From Salvia splendens (Eukaryota; Streptophyta; Magnoliopsida; Lamiales; Lamiaceae), in assembly GCF_004379255.2 (NCBI RefSeq), contig NC_056039.1, forward strand, positions 30,393,883 to 30,457,882: a DNA stretch of 64,000 nt, read 5' to 3'. The position numbers and the translations under genes are program-made. Below, one piece after another: positions 25,658 to 37,810 of this stretch. Below the pieces are notes generated by a model. The model searched no databases. It saw only the letters and a list, made by a program, of their open reading frames with translations, and had not been told where the DNA came from. Position 1 is the stretch's first letter; each line of letters begins with the position of its first letter.

Positions 25658-28600
25658 ATGACCGAAGTCACACCGGAGCCGAACTCGATGGAAGTTCGGT
25701 TATATGAAGATGATCCATCCAGAACGGTGAAGATCGGTTTCGCGGGAACACCTCTACTCCGGGAAAAGACCATCCAGCTCCTCAAAGAGTACAAAGACGT
25801 CTTTGCGTGGTCGCCGTTGGACATGACCGGAGTGCCCCCCGAGGTAATTACACATCGGTTAAATATTGATCCTTCAGTCCGGCCTATAAAACAGAAGCAA
25901 AGACTCTTTGCGGCAGAAAGAAGTCAAGTCATCCATGACGAAGTCCGCCAATTACTGAAAGCGGATGTGTTATTTGAAGTGAAATATCCTTCTTGGGTGG
26001 CCAACCCTGTGATGATCAAGAAAAAAGAGGGAGGATGGCGGATGTGCATAGATTTTACCGATCTAAACAAGCACTGTCCTAAAGATTGCTATCCCCTTCC
26101 GAACATAGATAAAAAAGTAGAAGCTTTGATAGGCTTCGAAATTTTTTATTTTCTTGATTTATACAAAGGATATCACCAAGTTTTAATGGATGAGAGTGAT
26201 GCTTCAAAAACGGCTTTCATTACTGACTTCGGCATTTTTGCTTACAAAAAGATGTCATTCGGTTTAAAGAATGCCGGAGCCACATATCAAAGGATGGTTG
26301 ACAAGCTATTTCGGCACCTAATCGGAAAAGAGGTTGAAGTGTATGTTGACGACATAGTCGTTAAAAGCAGAAGCACTTCGGAGTACGAAGACAATCTCAA
26401 GTCCACTCTCGACGTGCTCCGAAAAGCCAACCTCAAACTCAATCCCCAAAAATGTACCTTTTTGGTAGATTCGGGAAAGTTTCTAGGTTGTTGGGTTTCA
26501 AAGGAAGGACTCAAGGCAAATCCGCTAAAAGTTCAAGTTGTTCAGAACATGGCAACGCCGAAGTCCATACATGATGTGCAAAGGCTAACTGGATGTCTAG
26601 CCGCACTGAATAGATTCCTTTCCCAAGCAGCCGAAAAGCAAATGCCGTTCTTCAATGTGTTGAAGAAGGCACCAAAGTTTGAGTGGGGAGTCGAGCAGAA
26701 AAAGGCTTTTGACGAGCTCAAAAGTTATTTAGCCGAGCTTCCTATTCTCTCTGCTCCAACAGATGCCGAAGTGATATTCTTATACTTAGCGGCATCAGAT
26801 CAAACCATTAGCGCGGTGCTTGTACGAGAAGAAGGCCTAAAGCAGCTTCCCATCTACTTTACAAGCCGAGCATTAAGAGGTCCAGAAACAAGGTATCAAC
26901 CTCTGGAAAAAATTGCTCTGGCATTAGTAAATGCAGCAAGGAGACTGCGGCCATATTTCTATGCTCACAAGGTATGCGTCTTAACCGATCTTCCACTTCG
27001 GCAAGTTTTGACTAAGCCTGAAGCATCAGGCAGAATTGCCAAGTGGGCCATAGAGCTGGGAGAACACTCAATAGAATATCTACCTCGGAAAGCCATCAAG
27101 GGACAAGCCTTGGCAGATTTTCTTGCAGAGGCAAAGTTCGATCAAGCAATCCCTGTTATTGCCGAACAGAAAAATCCTGCCAATGACGAACTAACACAGC
27201 CCCAGGAATCCGAAGTAGAGCCGCCGGACTGCTGGAGTGGATTCGTAGATGGAGCTTCGAATAAGACGGGAAGTGGAGCTGGTATTCTACTTATCGCTCC
27301 CGACGGACACGAGGTAACTTATTCACTTCGGTTCTTATTCCCAACTACTAATAACGAAGCCGAATACGAAGCCCTCCTTGCCGGACTTCAATTAGCGCAA
27401 AGTCTATTTGTCAAATCTCTCAAAATCCATTGTGATTCACAAGTCATAGTGAATCACATGCTGGGTACAAGTGAAGCCCGAGATGAGAGGATGAAAAAAT
27501 ACTTGGACAAAGCGCAAAGCATTAGCCGAAGTTTCTCTTATTTTCGGATAATCCGCATTCCCAGAGCGGAAAACAGCCGAGCAGATACTTTAAGTAAGTT
27601 GGCCTCATATCCGAGCTCAAAGGTGGAGGAATTACTACACCGAAGCATTGATGAAGCTGAGGTACATTCAGTAACCAGCTCGCCGAACTGGATGGCGCCG
27701 ATCTTACAGTATCTAGATCAAGGACAACTGCCCGAGGATAAGAGAGAAGCTCGGAAAATCACATGCCGAGCACTTCGGTATGAACTTCATGAAGGAGTCC
27801 TATACAGAAAGTCCTACCTTCAACCGTTATTGCGATGTGTAGGACCAGAAGAGACGGACTACATCCTTAGAGAAGTTCATGAAGGATCTTGCGGTAGCCA
27901 CATCGGAGCTAGAGCTTTAGCTAAAAAAGTTCTGAGATGGGGATATTATTGGCCAACTTTGGTACAAGAAGCAGTGCAGCTCGTCAAGACATGTACGAAG
28001 TGCCAAATCCATGCAAATATCCCAAGGATGCCGCAGACCGATCTATGTGCTATGCAAAGCCCTTGGCCTTTTATGCAATGGGGCATAGACATAGTAGGAC
28101 CACTACCACAAGCTCCTCGGCAAATGAAATTCCTTATCGTTGCCGTGGATTACTTCACGAAGTGGGTGGAGGCTGAACCATTAGCTACGATAACGAGCTC
28201 GAAGGCATTGGATTTTGTCTGGAAGAACATAGTTTGCCGATTTGGCATACCCCATATCCTCATTTCGGATAATGGGACTCAGTTTACCGACAAGACATTC
28301 AAGAATTGGTGCCAAGAGCTGAATATTCAACAGCGGTTCACTTCGGTCTCTCACCCACAAGCAAACGGACAAACGGAAGTAACAAACCGTATTCTGGTGA
28401 AAGGTTTAAAAGCTCGGTTAGAACAAGCCAAAGGACAATGGGTAGAAAATCTTCCTCAAGTCCTATGGTCTTACCGAACTACACCAAAAACCTCAAACGG
28501 TGAAACTCCGTACAGTCTGGTGTACGGCACTGAAGCCGTGATTCCGGTTGAGATCGGCATACCCAGTCCCCGAACTCTTAATTTCTCAGCAGAACTGAAT

Positions 28601-28888
28601 GAGGACGGACTGAGAGCCGAACTAGATCTTGCCGAAGAAAGAAGAGAATTGGCCTGCATAAAAGCAGCCAAGTACAAGGAGCAAGTAGCCCGGTATTATA
28701 ACCAAAGGGTGAAAAAGCTGCAATTTCAAGTGGGAGATCTCGTCTTGAGAAACAATGAAGTAAGCCGAGCAGAAAAGCTAGGCAAACTCGAACCCACATG
28801 GGAAGGTCCATATCGGGTGTCAGAAGTCCTCGGCAAAGGGTCTTATAAATTGACTCACATGTCAGGAGAACAAGTACCCCGAACATGA
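25658..28888 (+). CDS. Retrotransposon pol polyprotein (RT, RNase H, integrase)
   Basis: An uninterrupted 1076-codon frame. Reverse transcriptase occupies residues about 100-290, with KKEGGWRMCIDFTDLN and the catalytic YVDDIVV. The gypsy RNase H follows (residues about 330-450). A second, archaeal-type RNase H starts at GFVDGASNKTGSGAGILL, with NNEAEYEALLAGL at about 565. Integrase then has an HHCC zinc finger (H...H...CTKCQ, about 740-785). Its DDE core has Asp in WGIDIVGPLP, Asp in ILISDNGTQF and Glu in HPQANGQTEV. A C-terminal GPYRV chromodomain-less tail ends at TGA 28886-28888. It lies in the same frame as gag, 33 nt after the gag TAG. With all catalytic residues present it looks potentially active. 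Intact pol with a broken gag is unusual. Confidence 0.95.
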   Translation: MTEVTPEPNSMEVRLYEDDPSRTVKIGFAGTPLLREKTIQLLKEYKDVFAWSPLDMTGVPPEVITHRLNIDPSVRPIKQKQRLFAAERSQVIHDEVRQLLKADVLFEVKYPSWVANPVMIKKKEGGWRMCIDFTDLNKHCPKDCYPLPNIDKKVEALIGFEIFYFLDLYKGYHQVLMDESDASKTAFITDFGIFAYKKMSFGLKNAGATYQRMVDKLFRHLIGKEVEVYVDDIVVKSRSTSEYEDNLKSTLDVLRKANLKLNPQKCTFLVDSGKFLGCWVSKEGLKANPLKVQVVQNMATPKSIHDVQRLTGCLAALNRFLSQAAEKQMPFFNVLKKAPKFEWGVEQKKAFDELKSYLAELPILSAPTDAEVIFLYLAASDQTISAVLVREEGLKQLPIYFTSRALRGPETRYQPLEKIALALVNAARRLRPYFYAHKVCVLTDLPLRQVLTKPEASGRIAKWAIELGEHSIEYLPRKAIKGQALADFLAEAKFDQAIPVIAEQKNPANDELTQPQESEVEPPDCWSGFVDGASNKTGSGAGILLIAPDGHEVTYSLRFLFPTTNNEAEYEALLAGLQLAQSLFVKSLKIHCDSQVIVNHMLGTSEARDERMKKYLDKAQSISRSFSYFRIIRIPRAENSRADTLSKLASYPSSKVEELLHRSIDEAEVHSVTSSPNWMAPILQYLDQGQLPEDKREARKITCRALRYELHEGVLYRKSYLQPLLRCVGPEETDYILREVHEGSCGSHIGARALAKKVLRWGYYWPTLVQEAVQLVKTCTKCQIHANIPRMPQTDLCAMQSPWPFMQWGIDIVGPLPQAPRQMKFLIVAVDYFTKWVEAEPLATITSSKALDFVWKNIVCRFGIPHILISDNGTQFTDKTFKNWCQELNIQQRFTSVSHPQANGQTEVTNRILVKGLKARLEQAKGQWVENLPQVLWSYRTTPKTSNGETPYSLVYGTEAVIPVEIGIPSPRTLNFSAELNEDGLRAELDLAEERRELACIKAAKYKEQVARYYNQRVKKLQFQVGDLVLRNNEVSRAEKLGKLEPTWEGPYRVSEVLGKGSYKLTHMSGEQVPRT

Positions 28889-29741
28889 CACATTTCCAAC
28901 CTCAAGAAGTTCCATTTGTAAGAGACAGTCCGGTCAGTCAGTCTTGTGTCTAGTTCGGTCCTAGGGGTATGTGCTTTCTTTGTTTTTTACTTGTTTTTCA
29001 TGCTTGTCGTTTTATAAAAGTTTAAAACCTTTTTCGTCTTTTTTATTTGTCTTTATGTGCGTTGTCTCTCTATGTGCGTGTCGTCTCTTACAAATGTTAC
29101 TGAGGTATCTTGTTCTTTAAAGGCTGATCCCCTTTTTAGAACATGTATTAAAGACAATTGTGAGTCCAAGCTTCTCAGGAAGATACAAGACTCCACAATT
29201 CAGCTTAAGAAACAAGCAGTTCGTCTGAAACGAACTGCAAAAAGGGAAAGTCCGATCCGAGCGATAAAACTCGCCAAATTAGGACAAAGGGAAAGTCCGA
29301 TCCGAGCGATAAAACTCGCCAAATTAGGACACAAACCAAGTCCGGTCAAAGAAGATTTTACTTCATAAGACCACTTCGGTTAACAAAGGGAAAGTCCGAT
29401 CCAAGCGATAAAACTCGCCAAATTAGGACACAAACCAAGTCCGGTCAAAGAAGTTTATTTCATAAGACCGAGGACTAAGTCCGGTCAAAGAAGTTTACTT
29501 CATAAGACCGAGGACGAGTCCGGTCAAAGAAGTTTACTTCATAAGACCGAGGACGAGTACAATAAATGAAATAAAAAATCGCTGAACTGTAAGTACGCAG
29601 TGATAGAAGCGAAATAAAATCGCTGAACTGTAAGTACGCAGTGATAGAAGCGAAATGAAAAAAATTTCATTTATTAAGTCTTGTTCGGCATACAACTCCG
29701 CTGCCCTACGAGAAGGCGTTACGCTATTACAAAGGACTATT
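28889..29741 (+). repeat. 3' non-coding region with three tandem-repeat families
   Basis: Between pol and the antisense gene lie short tandem arrays. A 45-bp unit containing GGGAAAGTCCGATCC and AAAACTCGCCAAATTAGGAC occurs three times (about 29246-29430). A unit containing AAGTCCGGTCAAAGAAG and CATAAGACCGAGGAC occurs four times (about 29338-29560). A unit with AAATCGCTGAACTGTAAG and TACGCAGTGATAGAAGCG occurs twice (about 29575-29655). Variable tandem arrays at this position are typical of Tat elements. Confidence 0.85.
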
Positions 29742-31519
29742 CTACTGTCCACGGTTGCTAAAGTTGAGCCACCTATTCAAAAAATCCTCGTGAAGCCGAG
29801 TTCGGGCGTTCCGGGCAGCTGAAGAATAAGCAGGTCGACGAGATGCTCTGATCGACCTACCGCCTCTTCCCTGAGTCCGGGAAGTTCTGGCACCTCGGCG
29901 GCGAAGAGTCTCTTCACGAAGCATTTGTTGATCTTGCTCACTCATAATCACAGCTCCTCTACGAACTTCAGTCCGTCCTTGTCTTGACGTTTCCGGTTGC
30001 TCCTGAGTCCGTTCTCGTCTTGACGTTTCCGGTTGCTCCTGAGTTCGTTGCTGATTTGGAGTAGGATTTTGAGCAAGTGGATCAGAGGTTTGAGCTGGAG
30101 TGTGAGCATCTGTTGGCGGGAAATGCCTAAGGAATCTCTCGATTGAAGGACGCCGGGAAAGAATGATGTCGTACCGAGAAGCCCAGCGCCGCAATGATTT
30201 CACAACTTGTTGGCAAGCCGAGCTCTCCAGCGCATTGTTCCTCCGGAGTACATGAAGCTCCTCCCACAGTTCATCAACTTGATTCTGAACTTCAGATATG
30301 CTCATTCCCCCGCGTCCGCAGATGAAATCCTCATATGCAGTCCTCTCAGCGACGACAATATCCAGCTCGGCCTCCAGATCCTTCCTTATGGACTCTAAGT
30401 CCTTATTGTCGGACTCCAGCTCCACTGAACGAGCCAAGAGTTCGTCATACTTCATCTGGTCCTCTATGGCTTTTTTCTCAGCTTCGTTTAAAGCCGAAGA
30501 GTATAGCCGCTTCCAGTGAGGTACCTCCAGCTCCTTAGAGTTAAAGAATACAAAGCAGCTAGGTCAGTTCGGCATTTCAGCTTACCGAGCAGGCAGTAAA
30601 CCACAACAGGAGTAAAAGAGATCAAGAAAAGCCATACGAAGACACGAGTGTAGAAAGAAAATTTTTTCATTCATAAGAAAAAAAATTTTTTACACAAGGA
30701 GGACTTCAAGGCCATTTTACAAGAAGGAAGAAAGAAACTAAACTAAGAGAAGGGAGATGAAATCATACTCCGCCAGTTTCATCTCCGGCTCCCCTCCGGG
30801 TTTCAGCTTCTCCCTCCTTGTCCACCTCGGCTTCAGCCTCAGCCTCCCTACTCCCCCCAGCCTGCTCGGCGCCCCCATAGCCGATCTGCTGCACCTCCTG
30901 CTCGGCCTGCCCGTCGCCGGTCTGCCGATCCGGCTGCTCGGTCTCCTTGCCGGCCTCGTTTTCCTGCTCACCCTCTCCTTGGAAAATTGGAGCGGGTGAA
31001 ACAGGTCCCAAGGAGGCAAAGATGGCCTCCATGTTCTCGTCCCGGTCAGCTCGGCAATTACGGACTCGGTCAGCAGAAAGCAGGACCGAGGAAGACGCGA
31101 GCTCGTCAAGGAGCGGCAGACTCTGGAGACGAGCTGCAATTTCTCAGCCATACAGCGGCAGGACGACTTCGGGTCCCTGCTCAGCATTATCGGTCATCAG
31201 TTTCAGCAGATCACCGACAAAGGCCGAAAATTGATTGCTCAAAAAGAGTTTCTCCGCGAAAGCACGGAGAGCCTCCCCTTGGGCAACCACGGCAGCAGCC
31301 TCCCTCTGTTTCGACTGCTCTCTCTGGATAATGAGCTCGTTTTTTGCCCGCTGTGCCTCATCCTGAGCCGAGATCCTAGCAGCCCTTGTCTTCTCAAAGT
31401 CTGCCCTAGCCTGTTCGGCCTGGTGACGAGCAGCAGTCAACTTCCTCTGCATCTCAGCATAGTCGCTGGACGCTTTAGAGAGTTCAACTGCGACGAGCTT
31501 GCTGAGCATATCGTTCCTC
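29742..31519 (-). pseudogene. Antisense retrotransposon gene, exons 4 and 3 (first copy)
   Basis: This is the 3' part of the element's minus-strand gene. Exon 4 runs from 30533 to the TAA ending at 29742: Lys/Glu-rich coiled coil (YDELLARSVELESD..., VDELWEELHVLRRN), then a Gln/Arg-rich region with two near-identical RRERTQEQPETS units, then a basic tail. Exon 3 runs from 31518 to about 30769: Ala/Gln/Glu-rich coiled coil followed by an acidic Gln-rich segment. In this copy a CGA-to-TGA change near 31147 introduces a stop that the second copy (39712-38556) lacks. Exons 1 and 2 are absent here; the sequence instead joins truncated RING1 DNA at 31587-31593. Confidence 0.6.
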
Positions 31520-31593
31520 TGAAAATGGAAAAAGGAAAAAGTCAACCGAGGGGCCACAAAAAATACAGGAAAAAAGCAAGGCCAGAAAATCAA
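30437..31593 (+). repeat. 1157-bp direct repeat, first copy
   Basis: This segment of the retrotransposon recurs at 38556-39712 in the same orientation and with equal length, differing at only a few positions. The two copies flank the inverted 7-kb block. It is part of the rearrangement and not a transposon repeat in itself. Confidence 0.9.
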
Positions 31594-31726
31594 CACTATC
31601 CACACCCTATCACATCCCCTTGTACAGCCTCTCTTAATATAATGACCAATTAAATGAGAAGCTAGATAAGAACAAGAAGTGAGGGTCAGGATTTGCGACG
31701 TCAAAAGCACAGACTATAGCTACAAC

Positions 31727-34700
31727 CTCTTCATTTTCCTTTGAAGATTGGAGATGATCAACTAGCTTTGAAAGCCGGTTATTCCTGGAAAGTTTGATGT
31801 TGTCCCAACAATGACCACCATGCCGGCCATTACTGCGCACGCCACCTCGTCCCCAGGCAAAAACTTCTGTACCTCCAATAATTCCAGCTGAAGCACTTAA
31901 TAATTCTCTGTTGGTTTCAGAATTATTATCATCAGAACCTCCATCTGCATTTGCTCCTGATGTTTGTGAAGTCCGAGTTCCACGCCGTCTTTTATATCTC
32001 TTAGATTTGATGTCTGGAGAGCGTTCATCAGCTGATGACGAGTCTTTGCTACCATCATTTCCATTAGTTCCATCCTCTTCATCAGATCCTTGGTGATCAG
32101 CTGTCCGATTTCGCCGGCCTCTCAAATTTCGATAGTTGCCCTGTCGCCTGACAAACGCTGCTGCTGTAACTCTGGCTGATGTTCGCTTCTTTCCTAGTGC
32201 TTCAGCTTGCCGACGAAATGTTTGGGAAATAGAAGCTTGTATCTGTCAGCACACAGAATCACTAAGCCAATTGTATTTGGTTTGTAGGCAATTCTTAACT
32301 ACAAATGCTGAGGAGCAACAGTTTACTAGTCATTCGTGGAGAATAAGTATAAGCACATAATTAGGATTTGTAGCCAAAAAGGGGGGGGGGTTGAGGGGAT
32401 CCAGGCATCTTTAAGGAATACAGGCTACATATATTTAAGCTATCTAGAAGAAAGCATAGTGTGTACATATGATTGCACTGCATAATCCACAACCAGAAGA
32501 CACCTCAGTCGAAAACTGAGAGAAACTCTACCTGCTTATTGCGAGCATTCTCCTCCTCATGGAAAGCCAATTCCTGAAAGAAACAAGAAGGATGTCTTGA
32601 TGAAGAAAATAAAATTTTATATTGGAAAATAAGAGGCAAAGCATTTCTCAACTAGTACCTCCTCCTCATATTTATCAATATCAGGATACAGAGTGGCAAT
32701 TAGGGCATCATAATTCGGATCATCTCTCAAGGATCTGCGGCTAGCACAATGTGTGCGGCAAGCTGGACATTCGTTGTTGCTGCATCAGTAAACAGCTAAT
32801 TAGAAGGCGAGAAAAATCCAATCTTCATACCATATATAGAACATGGAAGCAAGTACCCTAAGCGCATGGATTTGTCAATGCATTCTCTGCAGAAACGATG
32901 TAAGCATTCCATGACTGTCCTTGTCTTCCTAATTATACCTGTGCAATGAATAATGAACGGCTATGAATTACTTATGTAGGGAAAGAGAGATGGGTGGCAC
33001 CAAATATATTACCATTGTCCATTCCTGGCCACATTATTAGCAAGACAGCATTTTCAAAGTAATCAAATAGCCAATATTAACATGTGACATCTGACACTTT
33101 GTTTGCATAAAAGAGTTTTTATATGCAGATGTCACAAACTGAGATTCAAGTACTGTACCTAAACATATAGGGCACTGCACTTCCTTGCGTATTTCTCCCA
33201 ACTTCACCGTAATAAATCTGGTATAGAACAAAATACGTTTCAATAGTAGTTTACACACATTGCAACGTGCAAACATGGCCTAACATAGATTAGTGCAAAC
33301 AAAAATATTATCTGCCACATTGCGGCAACTGTGGAAGTCATTAACTCCTCTAATTAATATCTCCATACTGTAGTTGGGTATTTTATCTCCATCCCAAACA
33401 TAAAATGAAAGTGAATGCCTTTCTGATTCTGAATTCCTAGTTTCTGCAGCAATGGACACTATACTATAACGCGTATTTAATCTTAAGAACACAATATCAT
33501 GTCACATGATGGGACAATGATAGGTCCAAATCTATCACAATTACAAACAGCTTCACAATTTTCCCAAGCAAAACAACCAAGTTTCCTGTCCTCGCATAAT
33601 CACATTTATTTTCTACTGCATTTGGCTTTTCAATATAGAACATGCTCATTAACATTTCATAACAACTAGACGCCACCACCAATTAATTTGGCCACACCAA
33701 GGAAAAGCATGGTTTACTACTTAATTATGTGCATGACAATCACAATGCAACTGCTACACTTCCGACTAGGACGACATAAAAGACTTCTAATATGCTTAGA
33801 AAACATAAACGGGCCCGATGCTTCTCATGGACATCTATTACAGCCGATGTCTTCTAAGTGAGCTCCTTCTCCACTTCTAGAAAAATATCAGAGTGGTGAA
33901 AAAATTATATGCTGGATGACCATGCCAGATTGTGGAGCAGCAAGAGCAACTAACTTTTGTTGCCATGAAATTACTATTGAGAAAGACAAATACTATTGTA
34001 CGGTGACAAATAATTTCAATAGTTAAGCTAGCAAGTACTTTTGGTCCACATGAGCAGGAAACTACACGACCTAATCAAATACAGAATCTTGATTTCTGGA
34101 CGAAATTATCAGTAGAAAACCCAAAGCCATTAACAAAATTGATTTCAATTTTATCTTGTAAGAGTTCAGAGATGAATTGCGGATTTCATCACAGGAGATT
34201 AGAATGTCAAATTGCTTCATGTATTTGCCAGACCTCTTCCTCCTCCGCGAACCAAATCGTAATGAATAACAAAAACATGCAGATCTCAAGCTATACCAGC
34301 TAATTCACACATCAAACCAGGCCAAAATTCGCAGCACTGGCAAACCGGACAGAAATTATACATAAATAATACGAACATCTATCTATACGCCTGCATCAGT
34401 GTTCGTGCGTGTCTGTTTATGCGAGTTCGCATATGGAAAAGTAGAGAAAAGGAGAGGGAGAGAGAGAAAACTGAGTTACTCGTCTTTTTCTGCATCACTA
34501 GAGTCAGAGCTCTCGTCGGAATCTGAGAATCAAACACACGTAAAAATAAATAAGTAAAAGAAAAATACATATAGGAGATTCTGATTGCTGGCCGAAGGTC
34601 GAATTCACTGGAAACTAAAATAGAACTTGTGCGAATACGTATACATTAATAAACATCCGAGGACGTACCGCTAGAGTTCACGGTCTGCTCTTGGTTGTGA

Positions 34701-34804
34701 TTCTCGCTTTCCTGGAGCGAATCTTCGGGTTTTTCTTCCTCGAGCGGTAGCGGAGGAGAAGGAGGCGGAGTGATGGTCTCGGTCGGACGCTTTTGGGCCG
34801 GCAT
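31727..34804 (-). pseudogene. RING1: Truncated RING1 copy (exons 1-7, no RAWUL domain)
   Basis: Inverted duplicate of the complete gene at 44736-48775. Its ATG is at 34804 and coding exons 1-7 are retained, ending at the donor near 31727. Exons 8-10, which encode the C-terminal RAWUL domain, are missing because the duplicated block stops at 31587 within intron 7. The RING finger (CPICLG, then [13 protein letters not shown] and NECPACR) is intact by eye. If intron 7 is retained the frame runs on to a stop at about 31634. Alternatively the donor could splice to retrotransposon antisense exon 3 at 31518, in phase 0. It keeps over 2.9 kb of upstream DNA, so it may be expressed. Called a pseudogene because the C-terminal domain is gone; a shortened protein cannot be excluded. 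Confidence 0.8.
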
Positions 34805-34972
34805 TGAGTTGAGTTGGTGGAGGAGTAGCTTCGCGGCGGTGGCGCGGTGGAGAGACGGAGTCAGCGAAGAAACGAGGAAAATCGGAAATTGAGTGTGGTG
34901 TGGCTGCTTGTAGAAATGGGTGCGTTTATATATATTTCTAATTTGAGGCGATATATATCAACCGGTCAATCA

Positions 34973-35293
34973 AGAGCATCAGCAATGGTGCCCGTCCCGG
35001 TGAAATTTCGATCGGCGTGCCGGAATTCCACAGCGGACGTCCGCCATTGTGCATGGTATGGACGGATACGGAATTCCACCGAGGATACCGTAGTTCCGCG
35101 GCGTTATGCAGAATTCCGTCGCGACGGGCGTGCGGACGTCCGCGCGGAATTCCCGTTTATTGCATTAAAATTTTTTTTGGGAAGTCCTTATAATGTGACA
35201 ATGCAGTGGAAAGTCCGTATAACGTGGCAGAAGGTGTTTTTGGGAATTCCGCATAGAATTCCGCCGGGAATTCCGCGTTACTGCTGATGCTTT
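34973..35293. mobile_element. MITE upstream of truncated RING1 (PIF/Harbinger-like ends)
   Basis: Ends pair as AGCATCAGCAATGG and GTTACTGCTGATGCTT. The interior is GC-rich with repeated palindromes GGACGTCC and GGAATTCC. The end sequence resembles Tourist/Harbinger MITEs (GAGCATCCGCAATGG type), but a 3-bp duplication is not clear. This copy has a 28-bp deletion between two GGACGTCC repeats relative to 44219-44567. Confidence 0.6.
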
Positions 35294-36473
35294 AAACAAA
35301 TTATATTTCAAACAAAATTGTCTATGTGGTTACTTTCTATTTTGACTAACATTTATACCATTCTCTAGTTATATAGGTACCTCACTTAAACTCGTTTGTG
35401 TTATAGTGAAACATGAATTTATTTATTTCTCAAATTGGTTGTGTTATGGTATGAGATATGAATTAATCAAATTTATATCAGCTTTATCAAATTTTCGCGT
35501 GAGCGTTCTCGGTACTACTGTGTTGTAAGTTAGGTAAATTTGGACTAACTCGCGTGCAAACTCTGATAGATATGGTAAAGTCTAAAGCGACTAAAAAAAT
35601 TATTATTCTAATTTTGTTGAGCGTTTTGTTATTATTAATTTCACAAATAAATATTAAAAAATATGTTATATGTTAGTATTTTATTAATTTTTAAGATGAA
35701 TGAAAAATTTAAATATTCAGGATGCGAGAACCCACTCGGGTTGGCACTTGTCATGCTATTTATAAACGAGTCATTCGAGTTATAAAATTCTCAACACTAA
35801 CTTGGGTTTTACGGTTTCGGGCTAACTCGTCGGGCCAATCGGGATCAATTTTTTTGATAATAGTAATATTTTTTTTATTAATAATTTTATATCTATATTT
35901 AATAATTACACATACAAATTAATGAGTGTTATTTCAAACTCAAAAAACTAATATGTACCTCATATATACTATATGAAAATATATTTATGATGAGTGCAAA
36001 AATAAAATAATACTAATATAAAAATGAGTATAACTTCCAAATAACGAATAAAAAATAATTTCAAGTGTGTTTGAATAATAATTATTGGACTAATTTTTAA
36101 TAATTTAACAAATATAATGAAAATTGAAAATTAAATAATGATGATAATCTTATTTGGGTCAACCCTATGGGCTCGGGTTAATTTTAGGACAACCCTATTA
36201 GGAGGTGGGCTATTGATTTATGGTTATTCAAATTATGCTTTTTTTAGTTATATAGTATTTTGCAATTCTAACCCTATAAAATTGTCGGTCTACTTGAGCC
36301 AACCACGAGTTTCGAGTGACATTAGTACTCAAAGCCGCTGATATATTAGGTTAATTTTAGTTAACTTGATCATTCTTATTAATTTAAGTTACACTAGTTT
36401 CTTTTAAGTGTATCATCTGTAATATAAAATTGAAGAAATCAATGTAATACATATTAGCTTCGTTCATTCAAAA

Positions 36474-36613
36474 CAGAAACTATTTTCATTTTGGGATTTC
36501 TCTTAATAATTGAAACTTTTGAATCTTTCTATTTTAAGACATGACAAAAACTATTTTCATTTTGGGATTTCTCTTAATAATTGAAACTTTTGAATCTTTC
36601 TATTTTAAGACAT
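36474..36613 (+). repeat. 68-bp tandem duplication in the RING1-Hsp110 spacer
   Basis: AACTATTTTCATTTTGGGAT through TCTATTTTAAGACATG occurs twice in a row. The same duplication is present in the right arm at about 42901-43040. It therefore predates the inverted duplication. No function is apparent. Confidence 0.7.
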
Positions 36614-37766
36614 GGACCAACAATCTATTAACACTATTTTCATTACTTTTTCTCTTTCTCTTTTTTACTTTATCTATTTTCTTTTAATCTCTATTACTTT
36701 ATCGATTCTTCTTTCTTACTTTATCAACTTTGCATTAAAATTTGTGCAGTTTCAAAAGTTCCTTTTTTTCAAAGACGAAGGTAGTACAAGTTTTATATAA
36801 GAGGTCATGCTTTATAATGGCTTATATCGTATATTTATAATAGAAAACTGTAATATATCATATAAATAAACATATTAGTACCAATATAGTAGCCATCTTT
36901 TATGTTAGGGATATTTGTTCTTAAAATCATAAACTTTACATCAATGTTTGGTATTTTTCCATGAATTATAAAAATAGTGTTAAATATCACAAATTTCAAG
37001 ATCACTGTTTTTAATTCTAATCCGCCCCAAATTAAAAAATTTTGCATAATTTTGTCCAACGTGGGATAAACTGTCTTAGCACAATTCAGCTTGCGATGGA
37101 GGGAGTACTAGCATTAAAATTTAAAAGTGTTCCAATTGAAAGTTCACCAAGAGTCCACGATTGGGCCAAAGCCCAAAAATCACGACCCACTAAAGAGCCT
37201 AAACGGCCCGAACATTAAGCCTAGATATGGGGCAGTTACTTTTCGGTGCTGAGGGCCCGACAATTTGCATGGCAACCCAGCCTCGCAATCACGTAGCCAT
37301 ATTTCGCACACCAATTGCAGAAAACTCCATAGATTTTGTGAGCGCTTTGCTAATTTTCCGAAGACTGGTTTGATAACTCCACTCGCGAGGTGAGGTTCTT
37401 CAGCAGAATTCAGGGTTCTGCGTGTTTAATTTTTTTAAACACTTTCCGAAATCTGAATACAGAATACCAAAGCCTTTCGATCGAGGGCTTTGAAAATTGC
37501 GTTTTCCCGTGATTCTGGAAAACATTTTTGAAGCTATAGTAGTCGGCTTGACATGTATATGAATATGATGCTAATCCACAAAGCAAAATTCTTAAAATCA
37601 CAACCCAGTGAGGCTAAAGTATTCAATTCTTGTGCAGACTAATAGAGTATCAATTTATTCCATCTCTTTGTTCTGACTGAATTTGTTTGGATTTTGTGCC
37701 CTAGGTTGTGAGCTCATTGTTTTTTGTTGGAGTGACTGTGCTGCAAATTGTAACCACCAAGCAAAC

Positions 37767-37810
37767 ATGAGTGTTGTTGCTGTTGCAAGGCAAGGAGTAT
37801 TGTTGCAGGG
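37767..37810 (+). pseudogene. Hsp110 pseudogene 5' end (left-arm copy)
   Basis: ATG at 37767 opens MSVVAVARQGVLLQ, ending at the CAGGG target duplication against the inverted LTR. Functional Hsp110s read MSVVGFDFG...VAVARQ, so the phosphate-binding loop has been deleted. The sequence continues logically into GPNDESK of 22852 and downward. This copy keeps the unmutated duplication. Confidence 0.75.
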
